Source: an uncultured Tissierellia bacterium
GTDB taxonomy: Bacteria; Bacillota; Clostridia; Tissierellales; Peptoniphilaceae
DNA length: 20,270 nt
Direction of reading: 5' to 3'
Assembly (NCBI GenBank): GCA_902488465.1
Contig: CABTWE010000010.1
Coordinates: 1-20,270 of the forward strand
In this document: one piece after another, positions 7,674-14,020 of the stretch
Position numbering within the stretch: the stretch's first letter is position 1
How the letters are laid out: each line of letters begins with the position of its first letter
Notes under the pieces: model-generated
Told to the model about the DNA's origin: nothing
Database searches by the model: none
Seen by the model: the letters and a program-made list of their open reading frames with translations, nothing else
Position numbers and translations under genes: made by a program

Positions 7674-8441
7674 TTATATCTCATCTTTTATTCCGTATTT
7701 TTCCATAAGTTTTTTTATTCTGAATCCGCCGGGTATATCAAGTCCGGCGTCCATGATGATTTGTTCGTTTTCATAAACTGTGTCCTTGTCTCCTTCAAGG
7801 ACGATTTCTCCATTTTTTATAACATAGATGTAGTCGGAGACTCCGTAGATGAAGTCCATGTCATGGCTCGACACAACTATGCCGCACGTCTTTTTGAGGT
7901 CGGAGAGTATTTCTTTCATTTGACGGGTGAGACGCGGGTCGAGCCCTGCCGTCGGTTCGTCCATGAAGAGGTATTTCGGCTCGAGAAGCATTGCGCCGGC
8001 GATTGTGACTCTCTTTTTTTCGCCGTACGAAAGGTTTTGAACGAATCTGTCCGCAAGATATTCCATATTTATGGTTTGCATTACGTTTTCAACTTTTTGT
8101 TTCGCCTCTTCTTCCGGAACTTTGAGATTTCTTAGTGGAAACATGAGGTCGTCGCGAACTGTTGAATAGAAGATTTGTCTGTCCGGGTCCTGCATGACAA
8201 GGGTCACGTCACGTCTAAGCTTTCTTTTGCCGCTCTTTGAATAATCCACTTTTTCTCCGTCGATATCGACTTCCCCTGAATTAAATTTTACAAGACCTAA
8301 GATGGAATTAAAGAGTGTGGATTTGCCGGAGCCGTTTTGCCCGATAAGGCCAATCACTTCGCCTTTTTCCACTTTCATATTTATACTTTTCAGTATTGTT
8401 TTTTCATCAATTTTTGTTATAAGATTTTTTACTTCAAGCAT
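7674..8441 (-). CDS. cbiO: Cobalt ECF-type importer ATPase CbiO
   Basis: The 255-residue cytoplasmic ATPase has Walker A GQNGSGKS (34-41), Q-loop in MQDPDRQIF (83-91), signature LSYGEKKR (137-144), Walker B LFMDEPTAGLDP (158-169) and a switch histidine in SSHDMDF. The MQDPDRQ form is typical of energy-coupling-factor importers. It powers cobalt uptake through CbiQ and the CbiM/CbiN substrate unit. Last gene of cbiMNQO; ATG is 8 nt after the cbiQ stop with GGAG just upstream. Only one ATPase gene is present, consistent with a CbiO homodimer. Confidence 0.92.
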   Translation of the reverse strand: MLEVKNLITKIDEKTILKSINMKVEKGEVIGLIGQNGSGKSTLFNSILGLVKFNSGEVDIDGEKVDYSKSGKRKLRRDVTLVMQDPDRQIFYSTVRDDLMFPLRNLKVPEEEAKQKVENVMQTINMEYLADRFVQNLSYGEKKRVTIAGAMLLEPKYLFMDEPTAGLDPRLTRQMKEILSDLKKTCGIVVSSHDMDFIYGVSDYIYVIKNGEIVLEGDKDTVYENEQIIMDAGLDIPGGFRIKKLMEKYGIKDEI

Positions 8442-8449
8442 TTTTTCTC

Positions 8450-9130
8450 CTAAAAATAAAAGTTTCCGTCAAATAGTTTAAGGTCGAGTGCGTTCTTAAA
8501 GTCTGTATAACTTCTCATGACTCTTAAGAATAGCATTTTTGTGATTTCAGAAACAGATCTTAGCCATGTTTTCGGACTTTCAAAACCGTGTTTCAGCTCG
8601 CCTGCTGAGTGCATTGCTTCAAGTTCAATCGAGAAGATTTGAATGAATCTATACATCAGTATCATTTGCTCGATAAATTCTTGCGGAGCGTGCATTTTTT
8701 TCAAGACTTGTGCAAGTTGTGTTATCGGAGTTGTGACACTTATAAAAAATGTTGCGCTGATTGCTGCAAGGCTCCTAGAGAGTATGAGTTTCGCATCATT
8801 TATCATGCTTTTTTGAAATCCGGCATAGATGTTCCCGATTTTTATATAGTGTGTGTAGTTTTCGGTATTATAGCCGAATCCAATCAATATAGAAATTACT
8901 CCGAGCACTATAAATGCCGCCGGAATTTTATAAAGTTTTATAAATTTTTTTAGATTTATTTTTGCAACAAAGCGAACGACAATTAACGTTAAAATTACTA
9001 TCGCAAGATGGATTTCCCACCTATCGATAAAAAAGGCAAGGGCAAGGAAGAATATTCCAAGCCCTGCCTTTAAAACGGGATTTGTTTTTGTCAGTCTGTT
9101 GTTTGTTGCAAGACTGTCAATTGTGTTCAT
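8450..9130 (-). CDS. cbiQ: Cobalt ECF-type importer transmembrane coupling protein CbiQ
   Basis: The 226-residue integral membrane protein has hydrophobic helices near residues 22-36, 42-56, 70-84 and 105-125. A long amphipathic cytoplasmic stretch couples it to the ATPase. The C-terminal helix has ALDLKLFDG where many family members show an A-R-G/S coupling motif, so that motif is weak here. Its ATG shares one base with the cbiN stop (TAATG), which indicates translational coupling. Position between cbiN and cbiO makes the identity secure even though the sequence itself is divergent. Confidence 0.9.
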   Translation of the reverse strand: MNTIDSLATNNRLTKTNPVLKAGLGIFFLALAFFIDRWEIHLAIVILTLIVVRFVAKINLKKFIKLYKIPAAFIVLGVISILIGFGYNTENYTHYIKIGNIYAGFQKSMINDAKLILSRSLAAISATFFISVTTPITQLAQVLKKMHAPQEFIEQMILMYRFIQIFSIELEAMHSAGELKHGFESPKTWLRSVSEITKMLFLRVMRSYTDFKNALDLKLFDGNFYF

Positions 9131-9420
9131 TATTTTCTAGCCGGTGCTTTAACAGATTTTTTTCCTTTGTAGTATCCGAAAAAGTATCCGATTACTATTG
9201 CTCCAATTGCAGCTTGAAGTGCAAATAGAAGTGATTCAATTTCCCCTGACTTCGGTTCGAAGATTGAGTTGAACCATGGTTCATAATCAGGGTTGCTTTC
9301 TTCAATAACTTCGCCTGCAGCGTCATCTGCTCCACCGTATTCACCTTCGATGAATAATAGCGGAACAATAACAAGTGCGATCATAAGGACTATTAATAAC
9401 CATTTAGTTGTTTGTTTCAT
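9130..9420 (-). CDS. cbiN: Cobalt transport accessory protein CbiN
   Basis: The 96-residue product has two membrane helices (about residues 7-24 and 64-84) joined by an acidic extracellular loop containing EESNPDYEPWFNSIFEPKSGEIESLLFALQ-like family residues. Known CbiN works with CbiM to load cobalt, its loop contacting the CbiM metal site. The start overlaps the end of cbiM by 17 nt and the stop overlaps the cbiQ start by one base. AGGAGGTC lies upstream of the ATG, inside cbiM. The basic tail (KGKKSVKAPARK) is cytoplasmic. Confidence 0.9.
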   Translation of the reverse strand: MKQTTKWLLIVLMIALVIVPLLFIEGEYGGADDAAGEVIEESNPDYEPWFNSIFEPKSGEIESLLFALQAAIGAIVIGYFFGYYKGKKSVKAPARK

Positions 9421-10129
9421 TTAATAGACCTCCTTCAACATTTTTTACACCGTTGTATACAAGAACGGTCAAAATTCCTTCCATGATTGCGATAGGAACT
9501 TGTGTGAGCATGAATACGCCCATGTATTTTCCAACAGCAACCACAAACGAATCTCCAGGGAATGCGATTCCAAGTTGAATTGATGTGATTAGGTATGTGA
9601 ACAAGTCACCGATTGTTGCTGCAATAAATACTGCAACGAATTCATTCACTTTAGCTTTTCTTAATACTTTCCAAAGTACCCAAGCACAAATCGGTCCGCA
9701 GATTGCCATTGAAAATGCGTTTGCTCCGAGTGTTGTGAGTCCTCCATGTGCAAGAAGTGTTGCTTGGAAAATAAGTGTGATTGTTCCCAAGATAAACATT
9801 GGGAGCGGTCCAAATAAGATTGTTCCGAGACCAACACCTGTAGGGTGTGTGCAGGAACCTGTCATTGCCGGTAATTTAAGACTCGATAGTAAAAATACGA
9901 ATGCTCCTGACAATGCTAAAAGTAGTTTTCTTTCCGGTTGTTCACGTGTAACTTTGATTAAACTTCTCATACCGACAACGATGAAAGGTGCCGAAATAAT
10001 AAACCATATAAGAGCTTGTGTTTTAGGCAAAAAACCTTCAGCAATGTGCATGGCATAAGAGGTCGAGGCTTGCATTAGTCCCATAAATAATACGAGACTG
10101 AACAGCCATCTTTTTTGTTTCTTGTTCAT
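9404..10129 (-). CDS. cbiM: Cobalt importer substrate-specificity protein CbiM
   Basis: The 241-residue product has an N-terminal signal peptide (about residues 1-26, ending TSYA) whose removal exposes MHIAEGFLP. In the family the new N-terminal Met-His segment binds the metal, so cleavage just before it is expected. Further hallmarks are TGSCTHPTGVGLGTILFGP and about six later membrane helices. I chose the ATG at 10129 over an upstream in-frame TTG-type extension (to 10168) because AAGGAGGAATT sits immediately before it and the extension runs into a leader hairpin. First gene of cbiMNQO, directly downstream of a cobalamin riboswitch. Confidence 0.93.
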   Translation of the reverse strand: MNKKQKRWLFSLVLFMGLMQASTSYAMHIAEGFLPKTQALIWFIISAPFIVVGMRSLIKVTREQPERKLLLALSGAFVFLLSSLKLPAMTGSCTHPTGVGLGTILFGPLPMFILGTITLIFQATLLAHGGLTTLGANAFSMAICGPICAWVLWKVLRKAKVNEFVAVFIAATIGDLFTYLITSIQLGIAFPGDSFVVAVGKYMGVFMLTQVPIAIMEGILTVLVYNGVKNVEGGLLNETNN

Positions 10130-10149
10130 AATTCCTCCTTGAACTCTTA

Positions 10150-10225
10150 AAATCACAATTTGCTGCAAATATGTGTTCCAAATTGACGATATTATTAGAA
10201 GTAACTATGCGGCAAATTGCGATTT
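10150..10225 (-). repeat. Long inverted repeat in the cbiM leader
   Basis: Two 18-nt arms, 10208-10225 (AAATCGCAATTTGCCGCA on the minus strand) and 10150-10167 (TGCAGCAAATTGTGATTT), can pair with one G-U and one mismatch around a 40-nt loop. The hairpin lies between the riboswitch terminator and the cbiM ribosome site (about 10131-10138). It is not part of the cobalamin aptamer. Confidence 0.7.
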
Positions 10226-10251
10226 GTTGTAAGGATAAGAAAAGTAGGCAT

Positions 10252-10277
10252 AAAAAAACCGCGTATATTCGCGGGTT
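10252..10277 (-). terminator. Riboswitch-controlled terminator
   Basis: Minus strand: CCGCG-AATATA-CGCGG (10259-10274), extendable by AA/TT past one bulged C, followed by TTTTTTT (10252-10258). The 5' arm segment AACCCG (10272-10277) is complementary to CGGGTT at 10300-10305, just after the aptamer, giving a competing antiterminator. Confidence 0.85.
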
Positions 10278-10315
10278 CCCTAAAAAGTCATACCTTCCTA
10301 ACCCGAAAATATTTT

Positions 10316-10461
10316 GAGACATTTCAAGTATCCTGACTCATAAGCTTCAAATTCGATCGCCTTCCCGTTAAGTGGCATGTGACCGAACATTACTTAAATA
10401 CAGTAGAGGTAGCTGTTCCGGATTCTAACCGGATTCCTTGTGCGTAATCGCTAAATATCTC
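10316..10461 (-). ncRNA. Cobalamin riboswitch aptamer
   Basis: Minus strand shows the conserved cobalamin aptamer landmarks in order: GAATCCGGTTAGAATCCGGA, AGCTACCTCTACTGTA, GCCACT, GGGAAGGC and a B12-box-like AGTCAGGATACTTG. The closing helix P1 is GAGATATTT (10453-10461) with AAATGTCTC (10316-10324), one G-U pair. The known ligand is a cobalamin such as adenosylcobalamin. Binding should favour the terminator at 10252-10277 and shut off the cobalt importer when the vitamin is plentiful. The downstream gene choice (cobalt uptake) fits. Confidence 0.93.
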
Positions 10462-10470
10462 TTCACTTAT

Positions 10471-10499
10471 ATAATATTACAAACAAATTAAAAAGTCAA
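10471..10499 (-). promoter_or_regulatory. Promoter of the riboswitch-cbiMNQO transcript
   Basis: Minus strand: TTGACT (10494-10499), 17-nt spacer, TATTAT (10471-10476). The start would fall near 10464, a few bases before the first strand of the aptamer P1 helix. Confidence 0.75.
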
Positions 10500-10501
10500 C
10501 A

Positions 10502-10538
10502 TAAAAAAAGAAAATCGCTCAAAAATAAGCGATTTTTC
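10502..10538 (-). terminator. Intrinsic terminator after hisS
   Basis: Minus-strand hairpin AAAATCGCT-loop-AGCGATTTT with 9 bp (arms 10511-10519 and 10528-10536) followed by CTTTTTTTAT. T-runs flank both sides, so it could act in either direction, but only the minus strand has genes here. Confidence 0.85.
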
Positions 10539-10540
10539 TT

Positions 10541-11860
10541 TTATTTTTCTATGATTTTTTTCATGCTGACGTAGTCGCCGATACCGAACTCATACTCTTC
10601 GCCGGACTGCATGTCTTTTAATTTTATTTTTCCATTTTTCACTTCATCTTCACCGATTACAATTACAAAAGGAATATTTTCCTTGTTTGCATAGTTCATC
10701 GATTTTTTTACACGACGATCCATTTTTTCAATTTCAACTTTTAATCCTTCATTTCTTAGACCGCTTGCAAGTTTGAAGCTGTCCACACCAGTTCCAATTG
10801 GAATTATAAATAAATCCACGCATGATTTTACTTCACCTTCGTGCATTTTATTTAAAATTTCGTAGATTACGTCGAGACCGAAGCTCATACCGATGGCCGG
10901 ATATTCTTCGCCCGTTCCCACAAATTCCGTTATGATGTGGTCATATCTTCCGCCGCCGCCCAAACTTACGTTGAAGTCGTGGCCCTTTACATTTCTATTT
11001 TTAAGGAAAATTTCCCAAACAGTTCCTGTGTAAATATCGATACCACGTGCAAGATACGGACTGAAGACCATATCATCACTTGCAGCTGTATTTTTTGTAT
11101 AAAGAACGAGCTCGCTTAGTTCATCGATTCCTTCTTTTAAAATTCCTTCCGCATCAGCTTCATATTTTTCTTTGATCTTATCAAAAGAAAGTGATAGAAC
11201 TTGAAGAAGTTCATCAACTTTTTCGCCGTCAAAATCAATTTTCTTAAACTCTGCTTTAAGCTCGTCATTTGTTAGTTTGTCGAGCTTGTCGATGAGCATA
11301 ATTGCCTTTCTTGTTATGTCGGCATCAAGTTTTCCGAAAATCTTTTGAATAAGACCTGTCAAAAGCTTTCTGTTGTTGTATCTTATTTCAACGTCGAGTC
11401 CGAGATTTTTAAATCCATCATGCGTAAGATTCATAAATTCAGCATCTTGCATGATTGACTTAACTCCGACTATATCGACATCGCATTGTGTGAATTCACG
11501 ATTTCGTCCAAGCTTTACCGGACCATCACGGAACACCTTGCCGATTTCATATCTCTTAAACGGCATAACAATCGATCCGTTTGTCGCAATGAGTTTCGAA
11601 AAACAGATTGTAAGATCGTACCTAAGACCGAGCGCCCTTTCGCCTTGGTCGGACAATTTGTATGTTTCGTTTAAAATGTCTGCATCCGCCGAATATTTGG
11701 AAGCAAGCAAGTCATACATGCATAAAATCGGAGTTTCAGCCGGTGAAAATCCATAAATTGTAAAAACATCCGTGAGTTTTCGTTTTATTTCTTCTCTCAA
11801 AGTTTGCTCTGCGGGCAAATATTCATATGTCCCCTTAAGAGTTTCAAAATCCTTGTTCAT
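10541..11860 (-). CDS. hisS: Histidyl-tRNA synthetase
   Basis: The 439-residue class II synthetase charges tRNA-His. Motif 2 is FRDGPVKLGRNREFTQCDVD (110-129), the histidine-specific motif is LARGIDIYTGTVWE (270-283), motif 3 is PAIGMSFGLD (321-330), and an anticodon-binding domain follows (about 345-425). The motif 2 form, REFTQCDVDIVG, is closer to the archaeal/eukaryotic style REFYQCDFDIAG than to the common bacterial RYRQFHQ style. The regulatory paralogue HisZ is less likely because the catalytic motifs and anticodon domain are intact and no his operon is nearby. The ATG has AAGGAGAA upstream and follows the small membrane protein gene by 12 nt. Confidence 0.9.
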   Translation of the reverse strand: MNKDFETLKGTYEYLPAEQTLREEIKRKLTDVFTIYGFSPAETPILCMYDLLASKYSADADILNETYKLSDQGERALGLRYDLTICFSKLIATNGSIVMPFKRYEIGKVFRDGPVKLGRNREFTQCDVDIVGVKSIMQDAEFMNLTHDGFKNLGLDVEIRYNNRKLLTGLIQKIFGKLDADITRKAIMLIDKLDKLTNDELKAEFKKIDFDGEKVDELLQVLSLSFDKIKEKYEADAEGILKEGIDELSELVLYTKNTAASDDMVFSPYLARGIDIYTGTVWEIFLKNRNVKGHDFNVSLGGGGRYDHIITEFVGTGEEYPAIGMSFGLDVIYEILNKMHEGEVKSCVDLFIIPIGTGVDSFKLASGLRNEGLKVEIEKMDRRVKKSMNYANKENIPFVIVIGEDEVKNGKIKLKDMQSGEEYEFGIGDYVSMKKIIEK

Positions 11861-11872
11861 AATTCTCCTTAT

Positions 11873-12145
11873 CTATAACATGTCGTATCCGGTTACCAAA
11901 ATACCGATACAAGCTGTGCAGGCAATAAAAATGAGGCTACACAAAACTATTCCTATAATTGAAGTTATAAGCCCCGCTCTTCCAAGTGAGTTGCCAGGTT
12001 CGTAATCAAGTGATTTCTTTGCAACCACAATTCCAACAATTCCTACCGGAATGCCGAGAAGTGTGAGCATCGAGCCCGAAATGGAGCAAATTATTGAAAA
12101 AATTCCTAAAATTAGGGATAAAATCCCGTTGTTATTGTTTTCCAT
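11873..12145 (-). CDS. Small two-helix membrane protein, DUF4190-like
   Basis: The 90-residue product has a short polar N-terminus (MENNNNG) and two membrane segments (about residues 8-40 and 56-84). The connecting loop is VAKKSLDYEPGNSLGRAGLITSI-like, matching the pattern of the DUF4190 family (AxxxGxxxAxxGLITGIIG). Function is unknown. The ATG at 12145 is preferred over an extension starting at 12172 because GGAGGG lies 5-10 nt upstream, whereas the longer start falls inside the -10 region. It is first in a two-gene transcript with hisS. Confidence 0.8.
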   Translation of the reverse strand: MENNNNGILSLILGIFSIICSISGSMLTLLGIPVGIVGIVVAKKSLDYEPGNSLGRAGLITSIIGIVLCSLIFIACTACIGILVTGYDML

Positions 12146-12163
12146 AAAACCCTCCTTTTCTTT

Positions 12164-12169
12164 ATTATA
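12164..12169 (-). promoter_or_regulatory. Probable -10 box for the DUF4190-hisS transcript
   Basis: TATAAT on the minus strand, 19 nt before the start codon, downstream of the arcC terminator. The -35 region at 17-18 nt (CTTTTAT) is weak. Confidence 0.45.
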
Positions 12170-12233
12170 CACGAAAATCGTTTTAAATAAAAGTATTGTT
12201 TATGTTTTATATTTTAAAATTCTAAAAATTTGC

Positions 12234-12259
12234 ACAAAAAAACCGGAATTTCTTCCGGT
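12234..12259 (-). terminator. Intrinsic terminator after arcC
   Basis: Minus strand ACCGGAA-GAAA-TTCCGGT (12242-12259), a GAAA tetraloop hairpin, followed by TTTTTTTG. It lies 5 nt after the arcC stop. Confidence 0.9.
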
Positions 12260-12264
12260 CAATT

Positions 12265-13191
12265 TTATTCAACTATAAACGTTCCCGTTTTACCGTTCAT
12301 GCCTTCGACAAGTTTATCCAAACTTGTAATAAGCGTCTTTCTACCTTTTCCACTCTTTACAAAGTCCATTGCAGCTTCAATTTTTGGAAGCATTGAACCT
12401 TCAGGGAATTGTCCTTCAGCAATATATTTTTCGCACTCAGCGAGTGTCATTTGCGACAAATCTTTTTGGTTCGGTTTGTTGAAGTTTATTGAAACTTTTT
12501 CAACACCGGTCAAAATTACAAGGCTGTCGCAATCTGTATCGCTTGCAAGAAGAACAGAGGTTCTGTCCTTGTCTATTACAGCGTCAATTGATTTTAGTCC
12601 TTCTTCAGTTCTTATTGTCGGAATTCCTCCGCCGCCGCCTGCAATCAATATAGTTCCTGCATTTGATAAAGTCTTACAAATGTTTTTTTCTACAATTTCG
12701 ATAGGAATAGGGCTTGCAACAACTTCTCTATATCCACGTCCTGAATCTTCAATCATTGTCTTTCCGGCTTTTTCCAGTTGTTCGGATTCTTCTTTTGTAT
12801 AAAATGCACCGATTGGCTTTGTCGGATTTTCGAAGTGCGGATCATCTTTATCCACAATAACTCTTGTCACTACAGTTGCAACTTCGTTTTTAAGTCCCAT
12901 TTCTTTAAGCTTGTTGTCGATTGCGTTTTGAAGTTCGGCACCGATGAAACTTTGGCTCATTGAAACGCACGAAAAGAGTGGCAAGTTTTCAGTATTGTCT
13001 TCCTTTGAACCTCTATCTATATTGCTTTTTATATATCCCACTTGCGGTCCGTTTCCATGACAAATTACAACTTCATGGCCATGTTTCACAAGGTCACAAA
13101 TCGGTCCTGCAATAATTTCAACTGATTGTTTTAAATCATTATATAAAGTTCCTAGAGCATTGCCTCCAAGAGAAATTAAAATTCTGGACAT
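12265..13191 (-). CDS. arcC: Carbamate kinase
   Basis: The 308-residue product matches the usual family length. It interconverts carbamoyl phosphate plus ADP with carbamate plus ATP, the energy-yielding last step of arginine or agmatine fermentation. Visible family segments are LISLGGNALG at the N-terminus, CHGNGPQVG, EDSGRGYREVVASPIP, IAGGGGGIP, DKDRTSVLLA and LVILTGVE. Start ATG at 13191 has TAAGGAGAT upstream; an extension to 13230 would run through the leader hairpin and is rejected. No arcA, arcB or antiporter gene is adjacent, so the source of carbamoyl phosphate is encoded elsewhere or not in this form. Confidence 0.93.
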   Translation of the reverse strand: MSRILISLGGNALGTLYNDLKQSVEIIAGPICDLVKHGHEVVICHGNGPQVGYIKSNIDRGSKEDNTENLPLFSCVSMSQSFIGAELQNAIDNKLKEMGLKNEVATVVTRVIVDKDDPHFENPTKPIGAFYTKEESEQLEKAGKTMIEDSGRGYREVVASPIPIEIVEKNICKTLSNAGTILIAGGGGGIPTIRTEEGLKSIDAVIDKDRTSVLLASDTDCDSLVILTGVEKVSINFNKPNQKDLSQMTLAECEKYIAEGQFPEGSMLPKIEAAMDFVKSGKGRKTLITSLDKLVEGMNGKTGTFIVE

Positions 13192-13203
13192 AATTATCTC
13201 CTT

Positions 13204-13239
13204 AAAAAAATAATTGGCTCGGATAACCATCTAAGCCAA
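13204..13239 (-). terminator. Terminator-like hairpin just upstream of arcC
   Basis: Minus strand TTGGCTTAGAT-GGTT-ATCCGAGCCAA (13214-13239) is an 11-position stem with one G-U and one mismatch, followed by TTATTTTTTT (13204-13213) and then the arcC ribosome site. It may end readthrough from rsmG, act as an attenuator, or cap the arcC mRNA, because a TATAAT at 13244-13249 lies right upstream. Confidence 0.6.
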
Positions 13240-13243
13240 CTAC

Positions 13244-13249
13244 ATTATA
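13244..13249 (-). promoter_or_regulatory. Possible -10 box of arcC
   Basis: TATAAT on the minus strand. Predicted start at about 13237 would place the hairpin 13214-13239 at the very 5' end of the transcript. No clear -35 is present. Confidence 0.4.
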
Positions 13250-13333
13250 ACGCATAATTTTAACATAAATAAGACATTTTATAAATCGTAAGGTGTATTT
13301 AAAACCAAATTGATTCTAATCACATACAAGAAA

Positions 13334-14020
13334 TTAAAGCGGTTGCGTTTTCGGTTTGTTCCCCATTCTCGGATACTTCTTCGGAGTTGCTTTAATTTTT
13401 TCAATCACGACAATATTTCTTTCGTCTCCGTTTTCAAGGGAAAAATTGTATGTCTTTTTGACTTTGCCGCCAAGAGTGTTTAGACCGTTATTTATCTCAT
13501 CCAGTTCTTCATTCACTCCCGGTCCCTTCATCGCAATCATGTGACCGCCCGGTTTTACAAACGGCAAATTGTATTCAATCAAAGTGTTTAGCCTTGCGAC
13601 TGCACGCGCAATCGATGTATCGAACATTTCTCTGTATCCGCCTTTTCTGTTCGGATTGCACGCCTCTTCCGCTCTTTCGTGGGCGGCTGTTATGCCTTTA
13701 AGTCCAAGTTCTTTAATCACCTCATCAAGAAAGACCAGTCTTTTTTTAAGGCTGTCCAATAAAACGACTTCGATGTCCGGCCTCATAATTTTTATTATAA
13801 CGCCAGGAAATCCCGCTCCCGTTCCAACGTCGACAAGTTTTTTCGTGCCTAATTCATCCAACACCGGAAGTACGCTTGCACTGTCCAAAACATGTTTCAC
13901 CCACATCTCGTCATAGTCCGTGATTCGCGTGAGATTTAAAACTTTATTTTTTGAAATGAGCATTTCCAAATAACGGTCGATTTGTTCTCTTTCTTTTTCG
14001 GTGAAGTTTATATCATTCAC
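13334..14020 (-). CDS. rsmG: 16S rRNA (guanine-527-N7) methyltransferase
   Basis: The 228-residue product is a SAM-dependent enzyme that methylates G527 of 16S rRNA. The SAM-binding loop is LVDVGTGAGFPG (62-73); HVLDSASVLP (43-52) and SIARAVARLNTLIEY are further family segments. It overlaps the mnmG end by 8 nt, the usual gene order in Firmicutes, and closes the rpmH-to-rsmG block. A GGAG lies about 14 nt upstream of the ATG with a second GAAGTGA next to it, both inside mnmG. The basic tail after residue 210 (KATPKKYPRMGNKPKTQPL) is normal for the family. Confidence 0.93.
   Translation of the reverse strand: MNDINFTEKEREQIDRYLEMLISKNKVLNLTRITDYDEMWVKHVLDSASVLPVLDELGTKKLVDVGTGAGFPGVIIKIMRPDIEVVLLDSLKKRLVFLDEVIKELGLKGITAAHERAEEACNPNRKGGYREMFDTSIARAVARLNTLIEYNLPFVKPGGHMIAMKGPGVNEELDEINNGLNTLGGKVKKTYNFSLENGDERNIVVIEKIKATPKKYPRMGNKPKTQPL

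Noticed and set aside
10038..10322. Minus-strand 94-residue reading frame across the cbiM leader
   Set aside because: It lies over the riboswitch expression platform, terminator and leader hairpin and runs into cbiM in another frame.
10541..11860. HisZ regulatory subunit instead of HisS
   Set aside because: Catalytic motifs and the C-terminal anticodon-binding domain are present and no hisG or other histidine biosynthesis gene is adjacent.
11861..12260. T-box leader upstream of hisS
   Set aside because: The space before hisS is filled by a small membrane protein gene, and the leader before that is too short and lacks the conserved T-box sequence.
12230..12802. Plus-strand 190-residue frame opposite arcC
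   Set aside because: Antisense to a clear carbamate kinase gene and starts inside the arcC terminator.
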